From Albula goreensis (Eukaryota; Chordata; Actinopteri; Albuliformes; Albulidae): 64,000 bases of DNA. The notes below the pieces were generated by a model. It searched no databases. It had not been told where the DNA came from and saw only the letters and a list, made by a program, of their open reading frames with translations. Location of the stretch: the NCBI GenBank assembly GCA_022829145.1, contig CM040761.1:20305745-20369744 (forward strand), in the 5' to 3' direction. Below, one piece after another: positions 10,385 through 35,198 of this stretch; within the stretch, counting starts at the first letter, position 1; each line of letters starts with the position of its first letter. The position numbers were made by a program, and so were the translations under genes.

Positions 10385-12175
10385 GTGGGGCGGGAAATTG
10401 GATACAGTGACAGAGATGGGAAGGTGGCAACAGCATTGTTTCACACATAATTTAAATGTATTGGGGCCATCCTGTCTTTGTCATGCAAATAAAAGGCCAT
10501 TGTGGGGAAATAAAAACTTGACATATATTACTGCTTGAATTACAAGATTCCGCCTCTGATGTCTGGTTGAATACAACCAGTCTTCTAATAGGGGTTAAAA
10601 TTGCACTGCAGGGATATGTTTGCACAATGCATAATGGAGAAACTCTGCTCCTAGAGTCATGAATGAAAACTGAATTGTTCTTGCAGTCACACCATAAAGA
10701 CTTTTTATGTTGTGTAAATAGCAACAAGAAAATTTACCCTCCAATTACATATCTTACTGTTCAGCAACAAGCTACTTATAAATATAAAAATTCTCAAGGC
10801 GACTGTGTATGCAGATGTTTGGAGTTTCAGCACTTCAAAGCTTGTTTTAAATTATGAATCAGCTGAAGAGGCCACACAGCTTGGTCTAAATTAACAACTG
10901 GTTGAAAGCAAGCTCCAAACACCTGCAACAGTGCAGCCCTCCAGGAGTTTTGCACACCTCATTCAATGTGATTCAACATTGATGAGCAGTAAAAATGATG
11001 AAGATAGCTAGCAGAATTGACTGATGTGTTCAACTGCATCATTATGTGAGCGCACAAACCTCAAATCCAACAACAACGCTAGCAACGAACAGTATTCAGA
11101 TCAGGAATATTAGCATTAGCTGAAGTATCTCCAAGTTAGCTCGGTAGTTAGCAGAAAAATGTTGAAAATGCCATGACCACACATAATGTCAAATGATCTT
11201 ATCTATGTAATCTGGTTTTGCCGACGCATCCAGCCAGCCAGAATCACCCTGCTGTCCTAAATAAGGACGCACTCGAGCGTTTCCATGACAACAGTTGTGA
11301 ACCTGTCACTGAATATCGATGATTCCCCAACTGCAAGTAGGGCAGAGCAGCTAGCCAGCTAGCTTCTGTGAAGTTATAGCAAGCGTTCAGACATCCGCTT
11401 TACCTTTTCAAAGCAGCCCTCTGGTTCCTTACAACTCCTGGTCAAGCATCACAGCTTTAGAAACGTTATTCTGTGGTCATCTGCATGTCAGTAATGAATA
11501 AACGATTCTTTCCATTTCCATTTGTATCTTTTGTCTTAGTTATCAGGGAGTTTAACAAGCGGCACTTCCCTCCACCGACTATTTGCCGCCCTTGCCTTCT
11601 CGTCGATTGCGCGCTTCAGACGAGAGCGCGCTTTCAGGCTTCTCGGTGACACGAGTTTCAGTTGTCGCGAGCACAAACCATGCCATAGACAGGTACCCAC
11701 ATTAAAAGGGTATTTCCTTGTATTTGCTATACCTAACCCAATGTACGATGAATATATATAAACTCCGATAACAATCACAAACTTTTACACATTCAGCGTT
11801 GCTGCAAGACAACAAAGTAATAAGTTACTCGGAGAGGAAATATTTCTACTGATGTTAAATTTAAATCCTAAGTGCACCATATTCCTTTATAAAATATTCA
11901 TAGCAAGTGATTGTTTTATTTTATTGTATTGTAATGTAGTTGGCTGTCTACAAGTGCCTTGATTGCAGCCTACTTCAGGACAATAACATGACCAACAGTG
12001 CAGCGCTGGAATTGTGTGTTCCCCTTTAACAAATACAGTGGGCGGGTCTTTATGGGGCGGTTCTTCCGGGTGGGAGGTTTGTCGTGTGGGAAGAGGAAGG
12101 TTTGTGACGGACGGGCCGACCTGACACTGAAAGCCGGCGAGTCCAGTTGGGCATTCAGGAGAAACATTAGGATCT
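10385..12175. promoter_or_regulatory. Head-to-head tbccd1/dnajb11 intergenic region, probable bidirectional promoter
   Basis: The start codons of two divergent genes lie 1.8 kb apart. CpG density and G+C content rise locally at about 11560-11690 and 12030-12160 against an A+T-rich background, including GGGCGG-type GC boxes near 12041 and 12055. A minus-strand donor-like AAAAG/GTAAAG near 11400 could end a tbccd1 leader exon. No exact ER-stress element (CCAAT-N9-CCACG) was found, although DNAJB11 is a known unfolded-protein-response target. The remainder, 10.4-11.3 kb, is A+T-rich, probably the tbccd1 leader intron. Confidence 0.55.
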
Positions 12176-18010
<5,835 letters not shown>

Positions 18011-19085
18011 TCTCCCAGCATATTTAAGGACTGTTTCCACTCACTCACACACTCATAAGGGGTACACAGGAACAAGCATCGGGATGTATTTATTATTCAA
18101 AGATTGTACTCAGGATGGGTTGTCTTATTGTTTGCATTTTTTTTTCATTTTTAATGTTTTGAAATTGAAATATGCCTAGTATTTTTTCTTTTTTTTGGTT
18201 TGTTTTGTTTTAATCCCTATGTACTTAATATGTTTTTTTTTTTTCTCAAATGGACAATTGTGGGAGGCAACATGTGAATCTTTTTATAATTTGTTATGCC
18301 CCAACTGGAATTTTTAAAATATATATATAAATATTTGGTTGATCTTTTTCATTTTTTTATGGCATGTGTTTCCCAGCTGTCAGTCACACTACAGACACAC
18401 GGTGTTCTACAGGGACCTTGAATTTCAACCAAGCTAAGCCCTTTCTTCAGCTGGCGTGGCAATCACAGCTGATAAGTTTTACTCCACCAGAGATTGGGTC
18501 TTGGATTCCGAGGTCTCGGGCAATGACTACTTATGGAATTCTTCTGGACTGGGACTTTGGTCCATCACCCCCCAGCACCATGTTTTTTTTTTTTAAACAG
18601 TTTTATTCTACATTTTATTTTGAGCACTGTTACCCCTAAGAAAAAAAAGTGGAACTTGGCTTATATTCTTTTTCACATTTCCCCATTGTATCTTCCATTG
18701 TTGTACAATTTCCCTGCAAACGCAAAGGCCATTTCAGTCTTATTGCTTTTTTTTTGTGTTGTTCCCGTAAGTCTGACTGTGCTGTTCATCAAGGTATTCC
18801 TCCACCCCCAGCCCCTCCACCCACCCACACTTTCATTTTCTGCCAAATCAGTGGCTGGCTGCCTTCACTTTTACAATTGTTTCCTCTGTCTGGGTGGATC
18901 TTGGTTTTGGATGAACCCCCTAGTCTGGCCCCTCTCACGATAGTCTGTGTACCTTTCCTCTGGACTGCATCAATCAGAAAGGGACTGTAGTGAGCAGAAG
19001 ACCATTTTCTAGAATGTCCTGTTGGAAGAATAAGAAAAAATGTAATTTTCAACTCAAAACTTCAATAAAAAATGTATTATAATAT
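18011..19085 (+). other. dnajb11: dnajb11 3' UTR with AATAAA at 19064-19069
   Basis: T-rich and A+T-rich non-coding sequence after the dnajb11 stop codon, with several T homopolymers. AATAAA at 19064-19069 is the first well-placed canonical signal. It implies a 3' UTR of about 1.07 kb. The ORFs inside are short and lack coding character. Confidence 0.7.
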
Positions 19086-23958
<4,873 letters not shown>

Positions 23959-24645
23959 TTGGCTCTCACCTGGGGCTCGTGCCCAATAGGGTGTCAGCCC
24001 TGGCCCTCCTGCTGGGTTTGTGCTAAGGATGGGAAAGTGAGGTTTCATGAAGCCCACAGTGGGTCGAGCTATAATGGACTGTCAATAATTGACTTGTCTG
24101 AACCACTCAAAAGGATTTTGTTCTCCAAGGCAACTGCAATGTTTTAAATCGAGTAGTGGCTGATATTATGTGGTACCTTTTGAGTTTTTTTGAATTACTG
24201 AAGCCTCATTCTACAATTTCTAGTTTGTTTATTCAAGCTCTGCTGGAGCTAAAAAAAAAAAAAAAAGTTAATTTGCATTTCAGGGACACCAGTTCTGATT
24301 GTTATTGTGAGTTTCAGGTACCCTGGAAAGACCGTTAGTCATTCTGAAAGACAGTCACCCATGAGAGAACCGAAATCCACATCCTGTATGTTTCTGCGGT
24401 GGATGATTTGCATTTCCTTAGAAAAATGACCTTGTGTCCTTTTCTCTGGAATGTAGAAGTGTTTGAAAGTTTCTGATATAATAGGAGTCTGTTAAGAACA
24501 GCATGTTTGCTTGTTTGTTCCCCATTTAATTGTTGAAGAATGGAGTTCATGATTCATGGTGGAGATTTAACTAAATGCCAAGTTTACAACACAATGCCTG
24601 CTGTGGTGATGACTCAGTCTGAGATCAAAATAAAAGAAATAAAAC
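23959..24645 (+). other. CDK gene 3' UTR with tandem AATAAA signals
   Basis: Non-coding sequence after the kinase stop codon, with AATAAA at 24629-24634 and AAATAAAA about nine bases later. It predicts a 3' UTR of about 0.7 kb. A run of about 15 A lies at 24251-24266. Confidence 0.65.
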
Positions 24646-25950
24646 CCCAAAATTTACTGAATGTCTGTTAAGCTGGTTTGAAGGAGCTTGATGACATTTA
24701 ATAGCCTGAATTCCCACTTACTTGCAGACACAGAATGTAACCACACACAGAATATTTCAGGGTCCATCTGGCAAAACACTTCATCAGTGTTGTAGGAACG
24801 CTATCATGTAACGTCACATTTACGTTGAAAGAACACCCTGGGTCAGTGTGAAATGGTAAGTCGTATGTAACTTTAATTAAGAAACCATCCCGGTGATGTC
24901 AAACACCTAGTCGGTCATCTCCCGGACGGGTATTTTCAACTCCTTCCAGAATTTTATCTGTGGAACACAGTTTGGTTGCGTTTCTATAGCACCGAGACAG
25001 ATACAAGATAAACAGGTCACAAGCTTGTAGGTATGGGACGGTCGTTTTGATTCTATCTGCAGAAAGGCGGTCGGACAGATAGGCCTTATCTCGGATATTG
25101 ATTAAGGTTTTACAGCCGTAATTGCCACGGTTTATTGTCCAGATTACAGGGCTTTAGTGTCTTTAATCAAGTTATGGAAATGTATAGTTGTAATATCAGC
25201 TCATTCATCTCTGTCCGCGTATGGAGACCCATGGCTGCCAGTCTGCCTGTCTGTTGATGGGGCCCTGTGAAATGGAGGCGAGTGGAGTGGAAGAGACAGC
25301 CAATGCGCAGCCTGCTGACAGTAATGTCTGACACAGAGTTAACCCTCACCACACTGTGCCTGACCTCTCCGCCTTGGCCAGGTGTTTCCACTTAGACTAA
25401 AACCATCACCGCTCGGCTGAACCCGAAAACGCCACTAATTCAAACATGCCGGTGTTTCCCCCAAAGCCGCCTCCTCTCAGTCGGTCGGTTGGTGGTTGGT
25501 CGGGCGGTGTGGGTGGGGTGTGGTGGTTCTGCATTTTCTCAGTTTGTTTGGTGGCATCTGCTCAGGTCTTGTTTATTTGTGAGTGTGTGTATGTGCGCAT
25601 GCATCTGCTGACACTTGTCATTGGTGCTTTTACATGTTCCTGTGTATTCATTTTTATTTATATGTATAAGTGCTCTTTTATGGCTTTTTTGTGCATATGC
25701 ACAGGTGTGTGGAGGCAGTTGATATATGGGTTGGATGTATATATATGTATATTGCCTAGATGTATATTCCTGCTTCAGTGTATTACTCATATTTATGATG
25801 TTGGGGGTTATCTTATCACTAATAAGATTATCACTAATGTGTCAGTTATATGTGTGTTTGTATGTGCTGGGCATGTAATTGCATGTAATGTGCATCTTTA
25901 AATGTGTGCTGCATCTTTATTTGTGAAGGTGTGTGTTGAGTGTGTAACTG

Positions 25951-25952
<2 letters not shown>

Positions 25953-26008
<56 letters not shown>
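25953..26008. repeat. (TG)n microsatellite, about 56 bp
   Basis: An almost perfect TG dinucleotide run. The ORFs called through it on both strands (Cys-Val or His-Thr repeats) are artefacts. A short (CT)n run follows at about 26181-26200. Confidence 0.95.
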
Positions 26009-29000
26009 TGTGTGTTTGGAAATTGCAGTTGCCTGCCCAGTGTCTGTGCATGTGGGGTCCCCCTCACCCAGAGCCACTGTGTACATATGCATTCTTCTCC
26101 CCAAAGCCTAAACCCACTGATCCCTCTACCACTGACTAGTCCCTTTTGTTTTCAGCAAATATGCCTGAACTAAACCCAATTTCTCTCTCTCTCTCTCTCT
26201 TTCTTTCTCTCCCCCAACCTTTTTTTAATTCAAATATTATTGCGTTCCCATTTCAAAGCTTTCAGAGCCCTGTGTTTTTGGCGGCTCCCATCTGGATGAT
26301 GGGGCCTTGGCGGCCGCGGTCTGTATCTGTTGAACTCCCACAGAGGAACCGCAGATATTAAACACTGAGGATGAAGGAGGGGGAGGTGGGTGGGTGGTAG
26401 GGGGGGTTTCCTCTGGCGGCCACACCACTCATCTCTAATCGTTATCAGTCTGGTGCAGGATTGGCGGTGGTGGGGGCATGGTGGGGGGGTTGGCTGTATC
26501 CACAGCACAAAACTCTCACCTCTGTCTCACACCAGCACGCACTGCTCCACTCACTGATGGTGGTTCCCGGAACATAATTGCTCTGAGTCACTTCGGCTCA
26601 GATTCAGCCCGAGTTTTAAAAAATGTGTTTATGGAGAAGCGCATGACTCGTCATGACTGTCACTCTTTCATGTTCTGTGTCCACCTGCGTTCTGCATGTA
26701 TGAGTAGGGGTTTTTAGGAATCAGTGTGACATTTATTATCTGTAATTAGCCTGCTTATTCATTTACATAATTGTCTTGGGAGTTAGCCTCAGCACTCTCC
26801 TGCGGTCTCTTTGTCTAGAAAGTGCAGTGAGTTCCTTCCAGGGTCAATTGTTGTTTCAAACGACAGCTAGCTCACGAGTGAGTGGTTTCATCTCTTTCCC
26901 GCCAAAGACGTGTGATCCCAGAGGCCCTCGTTCACAGTCTTTACGCCCCGTCGGTCTGTGTTATGACCACACTCATGCTAACAGTCTGTCTCTGCAGCAG
27001 TAAGAAACAACCAAAGATAGCAGCATTTAAAACTGTCTGGAACTTCTGCACGCATTTGACCGGCTTGAGATGGCGGCGTCAATACAGCTGTCAGACCATG
27101 ACCATCTTGTGTTCGCACCATCCAAGCATAAGAGGAAAAAAGCAAATCCTGCATTACCTTAAGATGAAAAATCTTCACATCCACCAGGCAACACTTGAAG
27201 AAGAAAGGAGATAGAAAATTCTTATCTCGTTACAGGTGTATGGTTAGAAGACATCCTATAATACCAGAGAGAGTCCACTGTCAGGCACAGGACACTTTCA
27301 GCTTCTGTCATCCCAAAAGAGACAGACATTAAGTAGAAGTTGCTTTCACACCTACTGTTTTAGTCTGCCTCAAAGAAGACTATTCACTTCTCAGTCTGTA
27401 AATGTGAAATATGTATGTGATTCCCCAAGAGATGGCCCACCCCAACATCATTAATAGTTTATTTCTCAGGGATAATTACAGTCAGTATGGTGTTGGCACC
27501 ATGCTGAAGCAATACATGATACATCACATAGGTGTTTAAAAAAAACCGAGTAAGGTCACACATATTGCCTTGTAGTTACAGTAGTGGCCACACGAGGGCA
27601 GCCTTGTACCTATAATAGCACTCTTCCACTTAGGTCTGGAGCCAAAACTGGCTTGGAGTTTCCTAGGATGTCAGCTCTTAATGCAGATAAGTGAGGGGAT
27701 CACACTTGATCTCTGAGAGTAATAGGTCTAAGTGTAGCCCCGAGGGTTAAACAAGTCGCCACGGCAGCGGTGTCTAATTGCGCAATCCAGAGCTAAATCT
27801 CTGTGGCGATGGGGGGTGAGGTGGGGTGTGGTGGAGGGGCTTGGGCCGGCGTTCTCTCATTCAGACTGACTTGGCAGTGTGCTCAACTAATGGGGCCTGA
27901 CCTTGGAATCACTGCCGTTTGGTACAGTAGCCTCCAGACCGCGAGGAAACTGATCGCCAGCTATACAAGGACTCCAATATGCCCTCTTCACTTAATGTGT
28001 GTAATGTGTGCGCTGTGAATGAGAGGCTTATGTGTGATTCAAGCCGAAGCATAATTTGTTTATACTGTGGATTAAGAAGAGTTAAAATAAGGTATGGTAT
28101 TGTATCGTATGTTAATTAATACATTGCCCCTCCTGTCTATACTGATGAAAGTTTAGCATAGGAAAGCCTCTTTGTTGCTATTGGTCCGACATAGCAACCG
28201 GAGGGTGAATTCAACAGACAGCTGCGTGCAGTCTGTTTTATCCATGTGTGGCGATCAACACAGCACCAGCCCAGTCCAACAACCAAAAGAAAAAAGAAGA
28301 AGAAAAAAAAAAGGCCAGAGAGAAACCTTGACGGACAGCCTGCAATTTGCGGGATTAAATAAGAGACAAACAAAAGACAACTTCTGCAAGGAATAATGCA
28401 TGTCAGCCGTATCCTCGGCTGCTGCCGCTTTGAAGGCTGCGGGGACACCCATCGCTGTCCCTGGAGTGGGGGGGGGCAGGGGGGTGGAGAAAGGGGGGAG
28501 AGGCAGTCTGTATATGTCGCGTTGCTATATAAAATTCAGTCACCTCAAAGAAAAAGCCTCAAGTATTTAACAGTGAATTGTGGGCTCTAATTATAGGAGC
28601 CTCGGGGAGGAAAAAATGGCTTGGGTTTTCAATTCAGCGACTAAGCCCTTCTGTACGGCGGAAGAGCTGCTGTTTATTGAAATACTTTTGGGCTAAACAT
28701 AGTCAACTTTCATTATGTTTTTCCCCCACATTTATTTATTTCTGTCCAGATTTTACAGTCTAATGAGCTTTTTTGGCATTTGCAGAGACTAGCGCTGGAC
28801 TTGCCTCCTGTTTCTCAAAGCAGGGATGACAAAGAAAGACGTGTGGCATGAACAGCAGTTAGGGACCACCAGTCTTGATAAAGGAGTGGTCAGACGGAAT
28901 TATTATTTTTTTTTCGTAAATGCTTCAGGCAAACCTCAAGAGTTACCCACTGAAGCTATGCTGCCTTTTATTGCATGTAGACATTTATACACATGTACAC

Positions 29001-29370
29001 TTTTTACAGTTTTGCAGAAATGATAAACCTCAATGATTTTCACTGTGTGTTTATATTTGGCCCGGCGTATAGGGACCCTTTAGAGTCAGACTCGGCCCCC
29101 AGTGTCAGCCGCCCTAGCCCTCACTTCTCTCCTCCCTCAACTCGACAGCGGGATGCTTTCCTGACCGGACATTCGGCCAACATGAGACATGAATGGATCT
29201 ATTAGTTTAAAACGTAAGCGCATGTGTATCTGTGTGTGTACAATGTATATGTGTATATACATATACATGTGTACGTCTATATATATGAATGCATTAATAA
29301 ATAGCTGCCAAGCAGTAGTGGGTTTCCTCCACAGTGACAGTGAAAGCCCCCTTTGTGCAGGATCTGTGGG

Positions 29371-29441
29371 TCTCTCTCTCTCTCTCTCTCACTCCACACA
29401 CACCCACTCCTCCCCATACACACACACACACACACACACAC
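29371..29441. repeat. Compound (TC)n ... (CA)n microsatellite
   Basis: A TC run at 29371-29390 is followed by a CA run at about 29417-29441, with a short CA-rich spacer. Confidence 0.9.
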
Positions 29442-32148
29442 GCTCACCAGCCCCCCCCTCACTGCGCCCGGCCCCGTGGTGGCGGATCACAGTTAATAAC
29501 TGTGTGGTTGGCTGTCAGAGGCACTTAGCTTGATGCTGGGCAGGCAGGCCCCGATGAACAGAGCTTCCTCTGGCTGTCGAGCGCCCGGCCCGTCACTGGA
29601 GAGGGGACGGTGGTGGGGGAATAAGAGATGGGAGACGGGGAAAGGAACGGAAGGATGTTAAAAGTAGTAGTGGTAGACCCCGAAATGGATGGAACCACTG
29701 TTCGCTATCGATGACTTGCTGATTTTTACCAGTCTTGTGGTTTTGCCATGGAGCACAAAGCCTTTTGATTGGCTGTTGGATGTCAGTGACTGACGGCTTA
29801 TGGTAGCTCCACCCATTGAAAGGTTTCACTCTCCCATCACACGTTTATGTGTGTTTGTGCACTTGCAAATGTGCATGTGTAAGTATTTCTGCATGCACAT
29901 GCACGTGTCTTTTGCAAGTATGATGCGCAGCATTGAGTTTTCCAGCAAAGGATCCTGAAACCCAAGATTTTTTCTTAGACATAATCACCAGACCCCTTCA
30001 CACACATACACAAACAGATACCAGGAGTTTCCCATTCATTCACTGACACAGCCATTGTAAGTTCAAACTATTTAGCCATAAATGCTTTTTTAGTCTTTAT
30101 ATTATATTGATTTATATATTATTATACTTTTATAGTCTTTATATTATATTATAAATGTATTTATATAAAAATGCAAACAAATGTCTAATCCATAATATTA
30201 AATGGAGGATATCCTTCTTTTCAGTATTTTTTAGATGCAAAAAAAGGATTTTTTCTTTGTACTCAAGGGATGTTCTAAATGATTACCTTTGGTGACCTGT
30301 GGTGAAGTAGCTCTAATGTGTATGCTCTTGAGAGAGCTTTGGTGCAATAACCTTTTTAGACGACTATAAATACAGACCTTAATTGACCCGCATCAATGTG
30401 CGCAAGACCTGAAATTAGCCGTTATCTTGTCCTTTGTCATGAAACTGATATACCAGTGGTCATTTCAAAGAAGGAACCAATCAACCAAGCTCGACTTGAG
30501 TGGGTTTATTTCCAGACAAACAACATATAAATGCTGCGCCATTGGTGATTCAAAGTCCATCTCATCCCTGGTATCTAGATAAGATAGCTATTTAGCGCCC
30601 CCGCCCCACCCCCACCCCCTACTCCCCCAGCCATCAGCCATGTCCTGTTTGCCTTGTCGTAATACTCCTCCCTAATACCGTCTGATCTGACATGAGATTG
30701 CAGGGGCCGCTTTGTGATGTTACCATTAATCTGAGAAAGCTTCAAGCTAAATAAAAAGGAAACAATGTCATGAAATAGTCAGAAGAAGAGAGGCTGGGGG
30801 AGGTAACTTAAGAGAACAGAAATTACTTTTGAGATGGCTAATTTATACAGGAGTATTGCTGTAACTAGAGGCTTTGTAATTGGAATATTGTCTTTAGACC
30901 GTTTTTCTCTCTCATTTCTTATAGGTATTTATGTAATAAATGTATGTTATAACAACCAAAACATTTTTGCAGAGTATAGTACAATATTATTAAGATTTTG
31001 ATTCTCTTTATTGACTTAAAAAAAATGGGTAGAGCATCAAGATGGTGTATTATGGACAATACCAATGTTTAGGCTGTTGTTTTGATTGAACATGAGGTGT
31101 ATGTTCATATAACATGCAGTGGAATCTCTTACCTTATGGTATATGGCCCCTGTAATTGCTACTTGCTGCTATATTTGATTTCCACCAGTGTGGCCTAGTA
31201 TTAATGCTCCAAACTTTCTGGAGCTATGTTTAAAACATCACTTCCTGTTCTCAGTCCCTGCCTCCGACTATCACTCTATCTTTCCTTTCCATAGCGATTG
31301 TATGCCCCCCACCACTCACCCCCACCCAGTTTTGGGAAATTCAGCTCCAGGGGAGGGCTATGCCAGCTCCCCGCGGGGGGTTCCTCGTAAGGCTCCACCA
31401 AATGAGAGGCCGATCAGTTAGCAAGCTGTGAGAGAGCGGTGCGGCGAGGGAGACCCCCTGGCTGCAGACGCAAGCCACCCTGGAGCCCGATCCCCAGCAG
31501 TCGCACAAGACAAACTGGCTCGCCGGTGCGGCCTTGTCCTTGACAAACCCCCCATACCACCACCACTGCCTCGGCATGAGAGAAACCAGGTGCAGCTCTG
31601 CATAAAAAAGTGTTGGAGCACTTTCCTCATACTCACCCCCCCCTTTCCCACTCCTCTTCCTCTCTCACACTCTTGCCCTTAACCTCTTTCTCAATCTATT
31701 TCAGCCGCCTAATAGAGTTATGATCATTATTCTTTTCCCCAAGGGTTGGGGTTAGGCATTGAAAAACAAAAAAACCAATGTAAATAAGAAGGACCTCTCC
31801 CTGCTCGTTTTGGAGGCAGTGGGAACTCGTGGGAATGTTCGTGTAAAGAGACGTTTTAGTCAGTTGATGTGTTTATTCAAACACATCAATATTATGCAAC
31901 GCTTTTAAGTAATCATGACAATTACACTGCATTGCCAAAAATGTCCTGTTGGAACAGAGAACGCTCATACAGCATCCGACCATAAACTGGCCTAATCCTA
32001 CACTAAAATGTACAAGCGCTATACGACTTCTTGAAAGTGTTGAGACAGACATTGGTTGGGACTGCACGGGAATCAACCTCTGTCTGGCTGCAGTTTCTCT
32101 ATTCATACTTTGGACGTCCCTACTTGCTCTATGCATGTGAGAGTTTGT

Positions 32149-32150
<2 letters not shown>

Positions 32151-32225
<75 letters not shown>
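32151..32225. repeat. (TG)n microsatellite, about 75 bp
   Basis: A perfect TG run of about 37 units. Confidence 0.95.
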
Positions 32226-32230
<5 letters not shown>

Positions 32231-33197
32231 CAGGGAAGCAAGGGATTTAACCCTGATGCTCTGGCACTGCTCCAGGATTCTGGGCAATTTGGCCTGGCCT
32301 GGCTCCATTTTCTGATTCCAAACACTACCACCAAGCCATCAAACGCACCAAGCTAAAGGGCTGGAGCCTGGTAAACAAATGTTTTCACACATCTCCTCCT
32401 TCCATTTCAGCCTAATTGCCGGTGGACAGCTTCATAAAATCAGGTCTCCGTCTCATCTGCGTGTGTGCCGGCCATCTGTCCTGAGAATGGACGAGACTTA
32501 CTGTCCCTAACTTGGACAAAAACCAAACATCAACCTGTATGTCAAAGGCCACGAAGAAAAGTATAATAAAAGCATAAGGGAATCATAGTTTTTTCTTATG
32601 GATGTACTCCCCCAAGTCAATTTCTGTGCGTGTGCACAATTTGCAGGGGGATGGGGGGAGATACACCCCCTTCAGTTGTCATGTCCTAAGTAACCTGATT
32701 GTATGCAATACTGCATATAATAACATAGTATCCCCCCTGATGTTCATATGAGAGTGAACCCCTGTCTCTGTATGTAGAAAATGTGTGACAATTTCAGCTA
32801 ATTCACTGACACAGCATGGCTTAGATTTCTATTTCTGCTGAGGGCAGAAAAAAACCACCTCAGTCTGAAATTCGTTCAGATTTTTTTTTTTAAATGGTGA
32901 GTAAAGATTTCATAATTCCCTGACCAATTTGTATGGCTTACCTTTTGATCCAGAGTGCTCTATGGCATCTGGAATATGAATTAGAGAGGGTGGCCATCCA
33001 AGCCAGCTCCCAGCACTCTGTTTATGATAATAATACCATAAACCCATAGGCTCCCCTCTCCATTTTGTTCACTAAATCTCTGCAAGGCAATGTTTTATTA
33101 ATGACACATGGAAATGTCTGAATCTCCCTTCTCACCTGGTTTTATCTCCCTACTGCTTGAGCCTTCACCCTTCCCTTACCCTTTTCCCCTGCCTCCC

Positions 33198-33254
33198 CAC
33201 ACACACACACACACACACACGCACAAGTACACACACACACACACACACACACAC
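33198..33254. repeat. Interrupted (CA)n microsatellite
   Basis: Two CA tracts (about 33198-33220 and 33230-33254) are separated by GCACAAGT. Clusters of CTCT follow at 33412-33452. Confidence 0.9.
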
Positions 33255-35198
33255 TCCTCTGTGCCAAGCCAGATCGTTCTCAGTCATAGTAATTCTTCTG
33301 TTTCTCCCAGGGAGCTTCATTGCCCATGTATTACTCACTCAAGATTCTCATTAGTCTTAATCCCGCAAAATCTCCCTCTGCTCTCTTCGCCCCTCTCGCG
33401 CAGTTACCGTGCCTCTCTCTCTCACTCTCTTTCTCATTCACTCTCTCTCTCCCCCCTCCCCAAATACAATGTTCCTGCATCCAATACATCACTTCCTTCA
33501 TTGGTCACAGCCGATTGGTGCAGCTTCAGGACCTGGACTGAGTCAGAACTCAGCCCCATCTGCCACCCAGCCTGAGAGGGAGAGAGAGGGGAAGGGAGAG
33601 AGGGAGTGGGTGAGCTGGGTTCTGGTTTGAGCTCTGATGAATATATCTGTATGTGATTATTTTGACAGCAGTTATAGACCCATAAGGCCTGGCCCCAGTT
33701 CCTACTCTTGTTGATTTAAACCACCGAGACCCATAAATAATGGCTGATTAAGTGGCTGCAGCAGGCAGCAGGTCTCTCAGCCCAATTAACTGCAGCCTGG
33801 GCTGAGTGCTGGCCCTCAATGTGTTCTGCATTAGCAGGGATGGAGCCCGGGGGGGGGAGTGGGGACCAACCCCTCACTGTCAGGCTATCACCCCCCCCCC
33901 CCTTAATAAAGATGCAATACATCATGCCTCTGTTACCACTGATAATTTTCTACTGCATTAAAAGCATTTTTTTTTTTTTTGCCATCATGATACCTGACAG
34001 TAATGAGTCATAAATGTTTGTTTAACTTTTAATTTGGGCCTGATGTCTAGTAATGTCCTCAGTTAGGAGACTGTGTGAATTTTTGTCATCTGTCATATCA
34101 TTTGTCTGCCATCATATCATATTATTTATACTTGAGCTACTGCCGACACTGCAATATATTTTGTTTATTTTGCTGCTCAAACTGGATTTATATAGCATAA
34201 GAAATACATTATGTTATGGAAGAATATACTTTTACAGGTATCAGGGCCATATTTTTTCTATGTTTATTTTGTTTGAAACAAAATTCATTTTTTCAACACT
34301 ATTGTTGAAAATTTAACTATTTAAACTATTGCTTAAACCCCTCATAAGTTCCCCTGTCTTTATTTGGTTCAGTTGAAATCAAATGCACACTTGGTGACAG
34401 TGAGAGAAGCGCTGGAATGCACTGAAAGGAATGTGGACGGCTTTTTCTGCCTGGTCATTGTTGATTGAAGAGAAAAACATGAGGATTGTCTGTAAGCCGT
34501 TCAATTAGAGGACTGATCTACGTCCAGCCGACACAATTTTTTCATTGTTTGTCAGAATCTTTTATTTGAGTTCAGGGTTTTGGTTTAAATGCAGATGGAT
34601 GAAGTACAAAATGCTTGGGGACTGGGTATGTCTGGTGAATGAGCACTGAACATTAGCAGGAGGGAGCGTATCCAGTTAGCGTGTTAAGTGAGGTCAGTGT
34701 GGAGATTACGCCTATCAATCATGTCGGTTTCTCGGCCTCCTCTGGAGAGCTCCGTACTTGACTTTTCCCAGGGTCGGGTCACTTCATTATTCACAGCTAT
34801 TTTGGGTTTAGAAAAATTCACAGTACTGGGCTTTTGAACCCAAATGAAACAGTGGGCAAATTGTTGATATCAATGTAGCACTATGTTTGCCTTTGCACCT
34901 TACTAAACATTGGTTCACTAGTGACTGTCTGTGACCCCCATCCACCCCCCCTTAAATAAATAATGTCTGAGGGGTAGGATTTCAGCAGTTTAGATTAGCA
35001 GCCCAAGGTCCCAACAGTGGCCCATCAGCACTTTGGAAACCCCCCCCCAGTTGTCATAGCGAAGCTGGGGAGGCTTTGATGGCAGGAGAGGCGGCGGGGG
35101 GGGGGGGTGGTGTGTTAACCTGTCCAAGGGCAGGAAAGCAAAAACAAACACAGGATCACAGCCACAGGATGACCCCTGACCCCGGCCTCTCCCCGCAG

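Larger units (their letters stand above)
24660..35198. other. Gene-poor interval, microsatellites and conserved-element-like blocks
   Basis: No ORF here has coding character; the longer ones are (CA)n/(TG)n read-through. Non-repetitive blocks with mixed G+C and TAAT/ATTA cores stand out at about 25080-25440, 26720-26880, 27640-27810, 28540-28780, 30360-30790 and 34380-34800. They look like conserved non-coding elements, but conservation cannot be tested here. C homopolymers interrupt the interval near 33848, 33891, 35041 and 35095. Confidence 0.5.

Noticed and set aside
12000..12175. ER-stress element in the dnajb11 promoter
   Set aside because: Looked for CCAAT-N9-CCACG on both strands and found no exact match; a degenerate call would be unsupported.
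18533..18990. Two ORFs over 110 aa in the dnajb11 3' UTR
   Set aside because: Phe/Pro-rich translations of T- and C-rich UTR, downstream of the stop and upstream of AATAAA.
31873..32334. 153-aa minus-strand ORF
   Set aside because: Its length comes from reading through the (TG)n tract as His-Thr; flanks show no coding character.
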